From positions 42,625 through 106,624 of the forward strand of contig NZ_BJDO01000005.1 of assembly GCF_005405185.1 (NCBI RefSeq): a stretch of 64,000 bases of DNA, in the 5' to 3' direction. A model generated the notes under the pieces. It was not told the origin of the DNA. It searched no databases and was given only the letters and a program-made list of their open reading frames with translations. This document shows, piece by piece, positions 46,019 to 55,057 of this stretch. A program made the position numbers and the translations under genes. Each line of letters begins with the position of its first letter. Position 1 is the stretch's first letter. The stretch is from Secundilactobacillus hailunensis. GTDB taxonomy: Bacteria > Bacillota > Bacilli > Lactobacillales > Lactobacillaceae.

Positions 46019-47947
46019 TTAAACTGCTTCAGAAACATTAGTCGAAATCTTGGCGCGATTCAGCAAGACTGAACTAGTTACTACTGACAGTGAGCTTAAC
46101 GCCATGGCCAAGCCAGCCAGTTCCGGACTCAACGTTATTCCGATGGCGTAGAACACACCGGCGGCCACTGGAATTCCCAGTACGTTGTAAACGAAGGCCC
46201 AGAATAGATTAAGCTTAATGCGATTAAACGTTTTCCGGCTAATTGCCAGTGCCCGGTCAACATCGCGTAAATCATTTTTGACCAGAACGATACCCCCAGA
46301 TTCAATGGCGATATCCGTACCAGAACCCATGGCGATACCAACATCCGCCACCGTTAATGCCGGTGCGTCATTGATGCCGTCGCCAACAAAGGCGACGTCG
46401 CCTGCTTGCTGTAAGGCTTTAACGTGATTGGCTTTATCGGCAGGAAGCACATCCGCAATTACTGAATCAATGCCAACTTGATCCGCAATGGCTTGTGCGA
46501 CCCGCTGATTATCACCAGTCAGCATGACCGTTTTAAGGCCACGTTTTTTCAGCGCTGCAATGGCTGCTCTCGAGGTCACTTTAGGTGTATCCTGAATCGC
46601 AATCAAACCGATTACTTGATCAGCTAGACCAACGAAAACAACTGTTTTGGCTGCTGCTTGCAACTGTGCTACACGCTGTTTTAGATCAGGTGTGATCGGA
46701 TAATCAGCTAATAATTTATCATTTCCAATAAACGCTGTCTGACCGTTGATCGTTGCTCGAACACCCTTACCTTCAATCGCCTGAAAATCTGTCACAGCAG
46801 CTGTCTGAACACCCTCCGTTTTCGCCATTGCCAAAATTGCGGTGGCTAATGGGTGTTCAGAATTAGCTTCCAAACTGGCAGCCAGGGATAAGACCTGTTT
46901 ATGATCCCCGACGATATCGGTAACTTCAGGTTTACCGCGCGTAATTGTGCCAGTTTTATCGAACACAACCGTAGTAAGATCATTCACTTTTTCGAGAACT
47001 TCACCATTTTTAATGAGAATCCCCATTTTAGCTGAACGGCCAGTACCAACCATTAAAGCAGTCGGCGTTGCCAAACCTAGGGCACACGGGCAGGCAATAA
47101 CGACGACTGAAACCGCAAAGATCAGCGCGTTGGCCACACTTGCACCAATCAGCACGTACCAGATCAAAAAAGTCAGAATGGAAATCATCAAAACGATGGG
47201 CACAAAAATATTGGAGACCTGATCGGTTAATTTTTGAATGGGCGCATGACTATTCTGCGCTTTTTTAACGAGTTCGACGATTTGAGCAAGCATCGTATCA
47301 CTGCCAACCTTTTCAGCTCTGAACATAAAGGTGCCGTTACTGTTGATCGTGGACCCGATCACGTGATCACCTTGGCGCTTTTCAACGGGCATCGATTCAC
47401 CGGTCACCATGGATTCATCAACTGCAGAACTACCCTTGGTGATCACACCGTCAACCGCAATTTTTTCACCCGGTTTAACCCGAATCAAATCACCAACCAC
47501 GACTGAACTCAACGGCACTTTAACTAACTTACCATCGCGCATCACTTCAGCTTCTTTAGCCTGTAAATTAACTAATTTTTCAACGGCATTAGAAGCATTG
47601 TTACGCATCCGTTCTTCAAACACTTGCCCTAACAGGACAAACGTCGTCACAAAAGCGGCACTTTCAAAGAAGACAGCTTGGTGAGTGATCATGGCATAGA
47701 CACTATAAAAATAAGCAGTTGCTGTCCCAATTGCCACCAAGGTATCCATATTAGAATGATGTTTCTTAAAGGAGGCCCAGGCACTCTGTATAAACGGGCC
47801 AGCTGAAACCGCCATGATACTGGTCGTCAGCACCAGCATGGTCCATTCACCGCCAGGCAGCATCCAGCCAAACGGATGTAAGATCATTTCCGCTAACATG
47901 GGTAGCGACAGGATCAATGAAACCCAAAACCGATTCGTAATTGACAT
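46019..47947 (-). CDS. copB: Copper-translocating P1B ATPase
   Basis: Copper-transporting P-type ATPase of 642 residues without an N-terminal metal-binding domain. Hallmarks are the ion-site CPC motif (residues 286-288, [12 protein letters not shown]), the TGES actuator motif, the phosphorylation Asp330 in DKTGT, an HP dipeptide in the nucleotide domain (SEHPLA), and [10 protein letters not shown]. The symbol copB is used in the sense of the lactobacillus/enterococcus copper exporter. It lies 57 bp downstream of a cupredoxin gene that has CopY boxes at its promoter, which strengthens copper over silver or zinc. Confidence 0.88.
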   Translation of the reverse strand: MSITNRFWVSLILSLPMLAEMILHPFGWMLPGGEWTMLVLTTSIMAVSAGPFIQSAWASFKKHHSNMDTLVAIGTATAYFYSVYAMITHQAVFFESAAFVTTFVLLGQVFEERMRNNASNAVEKLVNLQAKEAEVMRDGKLVKVPLSSVVVGDLIRVKPGEKIAVDGVITKGSSAVDESMVTGESMPVEKRQGDHVIGSTINSNGTFMFRAEKVGSDTMLAQIVELVKKAQNSHAPIQKLTDQVSNIFVPIVLMISILTFLIWYVLIGASVANALIFAVSVVVIACPCALGLATPTALMVGTGRSAKMGILIKNGEVLEKVNDLTTVVFDKTGTITRGKPEVTDIVGDHKQVLSLAASLEANSEHPLATAILAMAKTEGVQTAAVTDFQAIEGKGVRATINGQTAFIGNDKLLADYPITPDLKQRVAQLQAAAKTVVFVGLADQVIGLIAIQDTPKVTSRAAIAALKKRGLKTVMLTGDNQRVAQAIADQVGIDSVIADVLPADKANHVKALQQAGDVAFVGDGINDAPALTVADVGIAMGSGTDIAIESGGIVLVKNDLRDVDRALAISRKTFNRIKLNLFWAFVYNVLGIPVAAGVFYAIGITLSPELAGLAMALSSLSVVTSSVLLNRAKISTNVSEAV

Positions 47948-48004
47948 GATCGTTCACCACTCTTTCAAGAATAGTTTCACTGCTGTATAGTTGCTTAAAT
48001 CGAC

Positions 48005-48376
48005 CTACTTAATAATCAATTTGCCATGGAACATATCCATGCCGCAAGCCCACTGAAATTCGCCAGCTTTGCTGGTATCAATGTTAATCGCCTGCTTCTC
48101 GCCCTTGGGTAACTCACGATTGATCCCAAAATCCGAAAAAACAACGCGATCCAAGCAGCTTGACGGATCACGACGGGTAAAGTTCAAGACAGCGGGCACA
48201 CCCTTTTTTAAAACGATTCTTTCAGGGGAATAGCCGCCGTTAACATCAACCTCGATCTGCTGAACGTTATCAGCCACATCGGCGGCTTCTGTCGCTACCG
48301 CATGCTTACCAAAGAACCACCAGGCGATAAAACCAATAAGTGCTAAACCAACAATCAATACTAGAATTCTAATCAT
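48005..48376 (-). CDS. Membrane-anchored cupredoxin-domain protein
   Basis: Protein of 123 residues with one N-terminal membrane helix (IRILVLIVGLALIGFIAWWFF) and an outward cupredoxin domain. Likely copper ligands are the cysteines in DPSSCLD and WACGMDMFHG, with Met and His close by. The ATG at 48376 follows GAGGAGG; the frame is open upstream but without a ribosome site. It is the first gene of the copper operon and probably binds copper at the membrane for export by the ATPase downstream. Two CopY boxes sit at its promoter. Confidence 0.85.
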   Translation of the reverse strand: MIRILVLIVGLALIGFIAWWFFGKHAVATEAADVADNVQQIEVDVNGGYSPERIVLKKGVPAVLNFTRRDPSSCLDRVVFSDFGINRELPKGEKQAINIDTSKAGEFQWACGMDMFHGKLIIK

Positions 48377-48402
48377 TTTTGGATCCTCCTCTATTTTACG
48401 TT

Positions 48403-48453
48403 TACATTTGTAAACCTTGTCTATATCATAAAGGCTATGTTTACAGTTGTCAA
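48403..48453 (-). promoter_or_regulatory. Copper operon promoter with two CopY boxes
   Basis: On the minus strand TTGACA (48448-48453) and TATGAT (48425-48430) are 17 bases apart. TACATTTGTA (48403-48412) fits the CopY consensus TACANNTGTA exactly; TACAGTTGTC (48442-48451) overlaps the -35 with one change. No copY gene is in the window. Confidence 0.85.
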
Positions 48454-48529
48454 CCAAAAAGTGAGGCAATCCGCATCATGCAGATTGCCCTTCTTCAGTC
48501 GTTACTACTCAATTAACCTAGTACTGTGT

Positions 48530-48865
48530 CTAGCGTTCGGTCACGTGCGCCTTAACCTGATCAACAATGGTCATAATATGCCGGTCGGACAGCTCATAAT
48601 GAATGTTTTTACCGTTGCGGGTCCCCTTTACGAGGTTTTGCTGTTTCAGTAAACTAAGCTGATGAGAAACTGTCGATTGGTTCAAATCTAAGACCTGCGT
48701 AATTTCCGTCACGCTTAAGGTAGATTCTGCTAAGGCTAAAATAATCCGGACCCGAGTCACATCACCCAGCGTTTTGAATAGCGCGACCACGTTTTCTAAC
48801 TCTGATGACACAATTAAGTGATCTTTGAGATGACTAACAACTTCTAAATGTTTTGGATCTTCCAT
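48530..48865 (-). CDS. ArsR/SmtB-family metal sensor
   Basis: Metal-responsive repressor of 111 residues with a winged helix-turn-helix (TEITQVLDLNQSTVSHQLSLLK). The C-terminal helix shows D-x-H and a second His 11 residues later (SDRHIMTIVDQVKAHV), the alpha-5 site of CzrA/SmtB proteins; the last ligand position is Glu rather than His. It lacks the cysteines of CadC-type sensors, so zinc, cobalt or similar ions are expected. It diverges from the Zn/Cd ATPase gene with a matching operator between them. Confidence 0.9.
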   Translation of the reverse strand: MEDPKHLEVVSHLKDHLIVSSELENVVALFKTLGDVTRVRIILALAESTLSVTEITQVLDLNQSTVSHQLSLLKQQNLVKGTRNGKNIHYELSDRHIMTIVDQVKAHVTER

Positions 48866-48970
48866 TATTTTCCAATGCCCCCATAATTATTCTTTTCCAA
48901 TATTAATGCGCTACAGAAAGCAAGGATGCGTTTGCATTTTAATGACGGGACAGTTACAATACATATTGAG

Positions 48971-48990
48971 ATATGAACATATGTTAATAT
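48971..48990. promoter_or_regulatory. ArsR/CzrA-type operator
   Basis: ATATGAACATATGTTAATAT is a near-perfect 12-2-12-type repeat with core GAACA-TA-TGTT, the standard target of CzrA/SmtB sensors. It lies 17 bp before the ATPase start codon, in the shared control region. Confidence 0.85.
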
Positions 48991-49006
48991 GTATTGAGGT
49001 GATACG

Positions 49007-50896
49007 ATGAAAGCAGCTACTGTTCCCTCTCACACACGTAAGACGCTGCGTGGTTTTCTGAATCATAAACGCGATCTGTTAATGATCGCCAGTTCAACCA
49101 TTATATTATTAATTGCGGTCAGTTTACCAGTCTCACTACCAAAAATGATACTCTATTTAGCTTCCTACGCCATTATTGGCTACCGCGTCATTTGGGTATC
49201 GTTAAAGAACATCATCCATGGTGATCTTTTTGACGAAAACTTTTTGATGACCGTTGCCACGGTTGGTGCTATTGCCTTAGGTGACTATCCTGAGGCTATC
49301 GCAGTTATGCTATTTTATCAAATCGGTGATTTATTTGAAGCGATTGCAGTTCAACAGTCTAAACAATCGATTTCCTCACTGTTAAAACTTAAAGCAACCA
49401 CTGCCACGCTGTTAACGAATACCGGTGAACGAACCGTTAAACCTGAGACTGTGATCCCCGGTCAGATGATTCGAGTCAAACCGGGTGAAAAGATCGCCTT
49501 AGATGGAGAACTAGTCCGTGGCACTACTAGCCTGGATACTTCTGCATTAACTGGTGAATCTCTGCCCCGTGATGTGCAGGGTGGTGAAACCGTTTTGAGC
49601 GGTGCCATCAACCTCACCGGCGTAATCGATGTTCGGGTCACCAAGCCCTACGAAGAATCAACGATCTCCAAAATCTTAGACCTCGTTCAAAACGCTACTC
49701 AAAAGAAAACGACGACGGAAAAATTCATCACGCGCTTTGCTAAAATTTATACGCCGATCGTGGTAGGATTAGCGGTCCTATTAGCAATTTTTCCACCCTT
49801 ACTCCAAGTCGGCTCTTGGGCAACCTGGATCAATCGGGCACTCGTTTTTCTAGTCATCAGTTGTCCCTGCGCACTGGTAATTTCCGTCCCATTAAGTTTC
49901 TTCGGCGGGATTGGCGCAGCTTCACGACACGGTATCCTAGTCAAGGGCAGTAATTTTTTGGAAGTTTTAACGCACGTGAACACGATTGCGTTTGATAAGA
50001 CGGGCACTTTAACGCAAGGAAAATTCGCCGTGAGCGAAATTAAACCAATTAAACCCACAACCTGTGATCGATTACTGGGGATTGCTGCGGCGGCCGAACA
50101 GCACTCTAACCACCCCATTGCGCTGTCAATTCTGGCAGCTTACAAGGGTGATCTGAGCCAGTTCAACATACATGATATCAAAGAAACTGCCGGTCATGGC
50201 ATTAGTGCAACTATTGATGACCACGCTGTTGTGGTTGGAAATGCCAAGGCAATGACCAAAGCACAAATTACGATGCCAGCTGATAAAACCAGTACCACAA
50301 CCGTTTACGTTGCTGTCGATCATCAGTTTATTGGCAGCATCAAGGTTGCTGATCAACCAAAGTTAGACGCTGCAGATGCCATTGCCTCACTCAAACACCA
50401 GGGCGTTGACAACACCGTACTATTAACTGGTGATAATCAGGGCGTTGCTGAGCAGATTGGCCAGCAGCTATCATTGGATCACGTTATCTCTGAACTGTTA
50501 CCTGCTCAAAAAGTAACTGAAATTGAAAAATTAAATCAAGCGGCCCACGCGACCAACCATCAAGTCGGTTTCGTTGGTGACGGCATTAACGATACGCCGG
50601 TTTTAGCCCGTGCCGATGTGGGCATTGCTATGGGTGGCCTGGGTGCTGACGCAGCGATTGAAGCTGCGGATATTGTAATCATGGATGATAAACCGTCAAA
50701 AGTGGCTACCATCATTCAAATCGCCAAAGCTACTAAGCGAATCGTCTGGGAAAACATTACGTTTGCGCTGACGATCAAAATCATTTTCCTACTGCTTGGG
50801 GCTTTGGGCCTTATCGGCATGTGGGAAGCCGTTTTCGCCGATGTTGGTGTGACCCTCATTGCAATTCTTAATGCACTGCGGCTTCAGCGCGACTAA
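49007..50896 (+). CDS. cadA: Zinc/cadmium-type P1B ATPase
   Basis: Metal-efflux P-type ATPase of 629 residues without an N-terminal metal domain. The ion site reads SCPCALVISVP (Cys-Pro-Cys at 286-288), typical of P1B-2 zinc/cadmium/lead pumps; DKTGT holds Asp330, and HP (SNHPIA) and GDGINDTPVLA follow. GAGGTG precedes the ATG. It diverges from an ArsR-type sensor whose operator overlaps its promoter, so it is probably induced by excess zinc or cadmium. The symbol is by family, the ion is inferred. Confidence 0.9.
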   Translation: MKAATVPSHTRKTLRGFLNHKRDLLMIASSTIILLIAVSLPVSLPKMILYLASYAIIGYRVIWVSLKNIIHGDLFDENFLMTVATVGAIALGDYPEAIAVMLFYQIGDLFEAIAVQQSKQSISSLLKLKATTATLLTNTGERTVKPETVIPGQMIRVKPGEKIALDGELVRGTTSLDTSALTGESLPRDVQGGETVLSGAINLTGVIDVRVTKPYEESTISKILDLVQNATQKKTTTEKFITRFAKIYTPIVVGLAVLLAIFPPLLQVGSWATWINRALVFLVISCPCALVISVPLSFFGGIGAASRHGILVKGSNFLEVLTHVNTIAFDKTGTLTQGKFAVSEIKPIKPTTCDRLLGIAAAAEQHSNHPIALSILAAYKGDLSQFNIHDIKETAGHGISATIDDHAVVVGNAKAMTKAQITMPADKTSTTTVYVAVDHQFIGSIKVADQPKLDAADAIASLKHQGVDNTVLLTGDNQGVAEQIGQQLSLDHVISELLPAQKVTEIEKLNQAAHATNHQVGFVGDGINDTPVLARADVGIAMGGLGADAAIEAADIVIMDDKPSKVATIIQIAKATKRIVWENITFALTIKIIFLLLGALGLIGMWEAVFADVGVTLIAILNALRLQRD

Positions 50897-50897
50897 T

Positions 50898-50956
50898 AAA
50901 ACAGCCTTGAATCAAACTCGATAACGTTTATCGGGCTTGATTCAAGGCTGTTTTTT
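50898..50956. terminator. Bidirectional terminator
   Basis: ACAGCCTTGAATCAA and its complement, with a second stem CGATAA/TTATCG inside, flanked by AAA and TTTTTT, between convergent genes. Confidence 0.92.
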
Positions 50957-50958
50957 AT

Positions 50959-51576
50959 TTAAAAAATCAAGCGGGTGCCGTTAATGAGTAATAAGATACC
51001 ATACCCCATGACGACGATACCTGAAATAATGTTGACCCACATCAAGACGCGTTTCGGTAAGCGATTCTTTAAAATACCAACGATCATGGTGATGGTAAAA
51101 AACCAAATGGCAGTGGCTAAAACGATCCCGCCTAAAAATGGCAAGACTTGGCTAGCGGTTAACGTACCCCGTAAGGCGCCCATGGTCACACTGGTATCAA
51201 TAATTGCCTGCGGATTGGCAAAGGCGACGATCCAAGCGCTGGCAAAGGCCTCTTTCAATGGCATTTGCGAGTTGTTATTTCCCAGTTCAATTTGACTAGC
51301 CGAGCGTAGGATACCAAATCCCATCCAAACGACGATCAGACCGCCAATCAGCATAATCGCAATTTTCAGCCATAAATAGCGACTCACCAATGCGCCCATT
51401 CCCAAGAAGGCGACAGAGGTTAAGGTGGTATCTGCTACCCATACAAAAACACCGATTAATAATGCCCGGCGCAGGCGGTTACTCATGGCACTGTTAACAA
51501 CAAATAGGTTCTGCATCCCAATTGAGGATACTAGTGCAAAACTGATCAACATTCCCCGTAATACTACTGATGTCAT
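50959..51576 (-). CDS. LysE/ArgO-family amino-acid exporter
   Basis: Membrane exporter of 205 residues with about six helices. The N-terminal SFALVSSIGMQNLFVVNSA matches the LysE/YggA group, and FANPQAIIDTSVTMGALRG is the second half signature. Likely substrates are basic amino acids (lysine, arginine). Its leader has a promoter, a small stem and a terminator, so expression is probably attenuated. It follows the TSUP gene on the same strand but has its own promoter. Confidence 0.9.
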   Translation of the reverse strand: MTSVVLRGMLISFALVSSIGMQNLFVVNSAMSNRLRRALLIGVFVWVADTTLTSVAFLGMGALVSRYLWLKIAIMLIGGLIVVWMGFGILRSASQIELGNNNSQMPLKEAFASAWIVAFANPQAIIDTSVTMGALRGTLTASQVLPFLGGIVLATAIWFFTITMIVGILKNRLPKRVLMWVNIISGIVVMGYGILLLINGTRLIF

Positions 51577-51601
51577 AGTTAACTCCCTTCACTTCGCATA
51601 G

Positions 51602-51715
51602 AAAAAGGCAGCTGCTCTTAGTCTTCAACGTTTTTAAACGCTGTATCTTCGACTAGAAGTAGCTGCCTATCAAGGCCACCCGATGATGACCTTGCTAATA
51701 GCGATTTAATTGACT
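51602..51715 (-). ncRNA. Structured leader with terminator before the LysE gene
   Basis: Transcription from the promoter ending near 51722 enters a hairpin AAGG(T)CA/TGGCCTT (51693-51687 with 51678-51672). This is followed by a long stem whose base is GGCAGCT/AGCTGCC (51667-51661 with 51613-51607), and TTTTT. The terminator precedes the ribosome site of the exporter. It does not fit the lysine, T-box or other riboswitch classes I know; an amino-acid sensing leader is possible. Confidence 0.6.
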
Positions 51716-51721
51716 CCAGAT

Positions 51722-51750
51722 AGCATACGGGAACCCAATTAAAATGTCAA
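51722..51750 (-). promoter_or_regulatory. Promoter of the LysE-family gene
   Basis: On the minus strand TTGACA (51745-51750) and TATGCT (51722-51727) are 17 bases apart, directly after the TSUP stop codon. Confidence 0.75.
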
Positions 51751-51757
51751 GTCAGAA

Positions 51758-52528
51758 CTATTTCAAGTAGGCCGTGTAGAAGAGATATCCAGACAGACAG
51801 AACGCGGCGATGGTGATCACATTGCGCAGTAATTTAACCGGCACGTGTCGAACCACAACGGGCCCGATATAGCCACCAATAAACATCCCCACTGCTAAGG
51901 GAACCGCCATTAACCAATAAACTTTAATGGTAAACGCGTAGATGACCAGTGAAATCGTATTGGTGAGTAACGCTGAAAAATTTTTGATCGCATTGCTGAC
52001 GATGAATGGTTTGGCCAGCGTCACCGTTAAGATCGATAACAGAAAAATCCCAGCAGCGGCACCAAAGTAACCAATGTAAACACCCACCAAAAAGATGGAC
52101 ACATTTTTCAGTATACGCACCCATAATTTCGTTGGTTGATCGGTTCTAGCCGTCCGCTTCTTTTTCCCCGACAACATCATCATGAGGGCCGCGAGAAAAA
52201 TCAAAAACGGCACCACGTGTTCAAAACTCGAAGAAGGCAAATAAGCGAGAATAATACACCCAAGAATCCCACCTGAAGCTGTTAAAAGGCCAATATGCCA
52301 CATAGTTGCGTGATTACCTTTGAGCTCTTTAGACGATGACAGCGTTGAACCCAGACCGGTAAAAATCAGAGCAGCCGTATTGGTCACATTAGCACTCACT
52401 GGTGGTATCCCAACACTTAATAACACTGGATAGGACACCAGCGAAGCAAGCCCAGCGGTGGCACTTAAAAAACCGGCAGTGGTCCCTGCCAGCACCAAAT
52501 AAATTGTAATTAAAATAACGTGCAGCAT
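51758..52528 (-). CDS. TSUP-family permease (TauE/SafE-like)
   Basis: Membrane permease of 256 residues with about eight helices. The duplicated family segments are visible: AGTTAGFLSATAGLASLVSYPVLLS followed by NVTNTAAL, and later YIGYFGAAAGIFLLSIL with NAIKNF. Members export or import sulfonates, sulfite or organic acids; substrate here is unknown. The ATG at 52528 follows GAGGAGGG. The gene lies between a TetR gene and the LysE-type exporter on one strand. Confidence 0.88.
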   Translation of the reverse strand: MLHVILITIYLVLAGTTAGFLSATAGLASLVSYPVLLSVGIPPVSANVTNTAALIFTGLGSTLSSSKELKGNHATMWHIGLLTASGGILGCIILAYLPSSSFEHVVPFLIFLAALMMMLSGKKKRTARTDQPTKLWVRILKNVSIFLVGVYIGYFGAAAGIFLLSILTVTLAKPFIVSNAIKNFSALLTNTISLVIYAFTIKVYWLMAVPLAVGMFIGGYIGPVVVRHVPVKLLRNVITIAAFCLSGYLFYTAYLK

Positions 52529-52582
52529 GACACCCTCCTCAAAAAACATTTACCTAACCAGTATAGCGCAAAGCTGACGAGC

Positions 52583-52628
52583 AAAAAACGTGCTTCTTGG
52601 TTAATAATAGCCAAAAAACACGTTTTAA
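52583..52628 (-). terminator. Terminator of the tetR gene
   Basis: On the minus strand AAAACGTG and CACGTTTT pair with an inner TTGGCT/TAACCAA stem, followed by T residues, 23 bp past the tetR stop. Confidence 0.8.
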
Positions 52629-52650
52629 AATTCATCTTACTGGTAATAAA

Positions 52651-53256
52651 TTAAAGTACCACACTTAATTCCGGTCGAATCTGATCTTTCATCCGTTCAG
52701 TCAACTGGCGGTTATTTTTAATCAGCAATTCATCATAAATAACCTTCTGAAAGATTGACACAATTACCCGTGCCAACGGTTGTGCTTGCTTTTCGGACAT
52801 CGGCTGAAGGGTCGGTGCCGTTTTTAATTGAGTCGCAATCTGGCCGACGATCCCATCTAAAACCTGAAGTAACCAGCCTGCCTGGTCATCAGACAATAAC
52901 ATCCGCTCATGGATCGTAATCATAAAGGACTGGTAGTTTTCCTCTTCTTGAAAAGCCAGCCAAATACTTTCAAAGATGCTCATCAAACGCTGTTCCAGTT
53001 CATCCTTAGTTAAGCAGTCAGCAAATGTGAACTGCAGCTGATTAACGCGATTAATGATTCCCTGATAAACGATTGTATCTAAGATCTCATGCTTACCGTG
53101 AGGAAAATAATAGTACATTAATCCTTCGGCCGTCCCGGCTGCTTGATTGATCATTCGCGTGGTAGTTGCTTCATAACCCTTATTAGCAAACATTTCCCGG
53201 GAAATTCCTAGGATCTTTTCTCTATGCTGGTCACTTTTAGTGCCACTTTTACTCAT
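52651..53256 (-). CDS. TetR-family transcriptional regulator
   Basis: Regulator of 201 residues. The N-terminal helix-turn-helix is visible (ILGISREMFANKGYEATTTRMI then NQAAGTAEGLMYYYF); the ligand-binding domain is not conserved. It stands 84 bp downstream of mntH2 on the same strand, after a terminator. Identical-type palindromes upstream of both mntH genes (38560 and 54860) have the shape of TetR operators, so it is a good candidate for their regulator; that is inferred from position and motif. Confidence 0.88.
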   Translation of the reverse strand: MSKSGTKSDQHREKILGISREMFANKGYEATTTRMINQAAGTAEGLMYYYFPHGKHEILDTIVYQGIINRVNQLQFTFADCLTKDELEQRLMSIFESIWLAFQEEENYQSFMITIHERMLLSDDQAGWLLQVLDGIVGQIATQLKTAPTLQPMSEKQAQPLARVIVSIFQKVIYDELLIKNNRQLTERMKDQIRPELSVVL

Positions 53257-53290
53257 TGTTTCTCCCTACTTTGTCGCTGATTACGGTACG

Positions 53291-53330
53291 AAAAAAGACA
53301 GCTTTCTAATGTTGCTCCTGAAAACTGTCC
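53291..53330 (-). terminator. Terminator of mntH2
   Basis: On the minus strand GACAGTTTTC pairs with GAAAGCTGTC (with one mismatch), followed by TTTTTT, just past the mntH2 stop. Confidence 0.82.
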
Positions 53331-53339
53331 CTACAAATC

Positions 53340-54713
53340 TTAACTAAACATTCCTGCAACTTGTTGTACTAAAAGGTAAACATCTAGCACAATCAAAACG
53401 ATGGTCACTATCCATGCACTGTATTTTACCCAGGCATGATTGGCAAACTCACCCATAACCTTTTTACTACTCGTAAACATCACGAGTGGAATCACTGCAA
53501 ATGGTAAAGCGATACTTAAGAATACTTGCGAAAGTGTCAGTAGATTTTCAATTTTGGCTTCATTACCATGATAGATGATAGCGAAGATCAGCACTGGTGT
53601 AACTGAAAGCAACCGTGTCACTAACCGTTGTGCCCAGAGCGGAATCCGTAGCCGAATGAAGCCTTCCATGATGATCTGTCCAGCCAACGTACCTGTAATG
53701 GTCGAGCTTTGACCTGACGACAGCAGTGCAATGGCAAATAACATACTCAACATTGGACTAGCAATCGCACCAACGATTTGACTGTTGTTCAAAGCATTGA
53801 ACAAATCTACGAAATGGCCTAACGAACTGTTCGTTCCGAAAAATAATGCAGCCCCAAGGATCAACAGTAAACTGTTAACAATAAAGGCGATGAACAATTG
53901 CAGGTTAGAATCAATGGTTGAAAACTTGATTGCTTTAGCAATGTCTTTTTTATCTGAACGGTCAAGCTGACGGGTTTGTGAAATCGATGAGCCTAGATAC
54001 AGGTCATGGGGCATCACCGTGGCACCCACAATTCCTAAGGAGAGGTATAACATTGAATGATTAGTAATAATATCCGTCTTCGGAACGTAACCACCGATAA
54101 TACCCGCAATACTTGGATTTGATAAAGCAACTTCATAAGCGAAGACCAATAAAATAACAGCCACTAACGTTGCCACGATTGCTTCGATTTTTCTGAACCC
54201 TAATTTCATCAGTACCAGTAACAGCAAAACATCGGCAGCTGTAATCAAAATACCAACAACTAACGGGATTTTGAAAATCAGCTGCAAGGCAATCCCTGAA
54301 CCAATAATTTCGGCAATATCAGTTGCCATAATCGCTAATTCAGCAATTACCCAAAGCACGATGCCCATGCCCTTACTCGTCCGTTCCCGGGTCAGTTGAG
54401 CTAGGTCTTTACCAGTTACAATACCCAGTTTAGCTGACATAGCTTGCAGCAGCATCGCAATCAAGCTAGAAATCAGGATCACGGCAAGTAACTTATATTT
54501 AAACTGTGCCCCACCAGCAATTGACGTGATCCAGTTACCGGGATCCATGTAGCCAACGGCAATTAAAATACCAGGGCCGGTATACGCCATCAAGGTTTTC
54601 CAAAAACCTGCGTTCTTCGGAACCTCGACTGAACCGTTAACCTCATCCAGGCTCTTACCCTCACCGTTAACGCCCTGTACGAAGTTATGTTTCTCTGTAT
54701 TTGTTTCTTTCAT
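53340..54713 (-). CDS. mntH: NRAMP-family metal importer (MntH2)
   Basis: Second proton-coupled divalent metal importer, 457 residues, lacking the C-terminal extension of MntH1. The helix-1 site MDPGN is at residues 56-60. The helix-6 motif reads [10 protein letters not shown] (residues 234-243) rather than MPHNLYLHS, so one Asn is Asp and the second His is Gly. Those changes may alter metal preference or proton coupling. AGAGG precedes the ATG. Upstream are a TetR-type palindrome and an MntR-like box. It is likely a manganese importer. Confidence 0.93.
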   Translation of the reverse strand: MKETNTEKHNFVQGVNGEGKSLDEVNGSVEVPKNAGFWKTLMAYTGPGILIAVGYMDPGNWITSIAGGAQFKYKLLAVILISSLIAMLLQAMSAKLGIVTGKDLAQLTRERTSKGMGIVLWVIAELAIMATDIAEIIGSGIALQLIFKIPLVVGILITAADVLLLLVLMKLGFRKIEAIVATLVAVILLVFAYEVALSNPSIAGIIGGYVPKTDIITNHSMLYLSLGIVGATVMPHDLYLGSSISQTRQLDRSDKKDIAKAIKFSTIDSNLQLFIAFIVNSLLLILGAALFFGTNSSLGHFVDLFNALNNSQIVGAIASPMLSMLFAIALLSSGQSSTITGTLAGQIIMEGFIRLRIPLWAQRLVTRLLSVTPVLIFAIIYHGNEAKIENLLTLSQVFLSIALPFAVIPLVMFTSSKKVMGEFANHAWVKYSAWIVTIVLIVLDVYLLVQQVAGMFS

Positions 54714-54859
54714 CGTTAAAACCTCTTTTCTATTGGCTTAGAAATTCGGTTGGTCATTGAAATCCAAATTTGATATAAAGATAAGCGTCCGGGTTTAATT
54801 CCATATCAAGTTATCATTTCTTTGATCCAAACATTCAAAGCAATTCAATTGTTTTCGAC

Positions 54860-54873
54860 TGAGCGCCCGCTCA
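54860..54873. promoter_or_regulatory. TetR-type palindrome upstream of mntH2
   Basis: TGAGCG-CC-CGCTCA has perfect 6 bp arms and lies about 150 bp upstream of mntH2. A near-identical copy is upstream of mntH1. On the minus strand a possible promoter (TTGAAT, 17 bases, GATAAC) follows it towards the gene. Confidence 0.6.
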
Positions 54874-54986
54874 ATTTCCAAAACTAATATTACCACCATA
54901 AATTTTAATTACAAGGAAAATTTCATGATGTAAGCGGATTAATTAAGGCTTTAGTTATATTCACCTGGAATCCCCATGAAAATATA

Positions 54987-55003
54987 ATTTGGAATGCCTA
55001 AAT
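54987..55003. promoter_or_regulatory. MntR-like box upstream of mntH2
   Basis: ATTTGG-AATG-CCTAAAT is the third copy of the motif found at mntH1 and the 76-residue protein gene. On the minus strand a TATATT -10-like element follows directly, which resembles the mntH1 arrangement, but no clear -35 is seen. Confidence 0.55.
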
Positions 55004-55010
55004 CTTTCCC

Positions 55011-55053
55011 AAAAAAAGCACCAAACAAACTGTTGCCAGCTTGTTTGGTGCTT
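55011..55053 (-). terminator. Terminator of the osmoprotectant ABC operon
   Basis: On the minus strand AGCACCAAACAA and TTGTTTGGTGCT form a 12 bp stem followed by TTTTTTT. Confidence 0.92.
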
Positions 55054-55057
55054 TAGT

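Noticed and set aside
50911..50935. cre site near the LysE-family gene
   Set aside because: The cre-like sequence CGATAACGTTTATCG is the inner stem of a bidirectional terminator between two convergent genes.
51577..51720. Lysine riboswitch or T-box before the LysE-family gene
   Set aside because: GGGTGG resembles part of a T-box, but the rest of the T-box bulge sequence and the long stem I are missing. The lysine-riboswitch conserved blocks are absent too.
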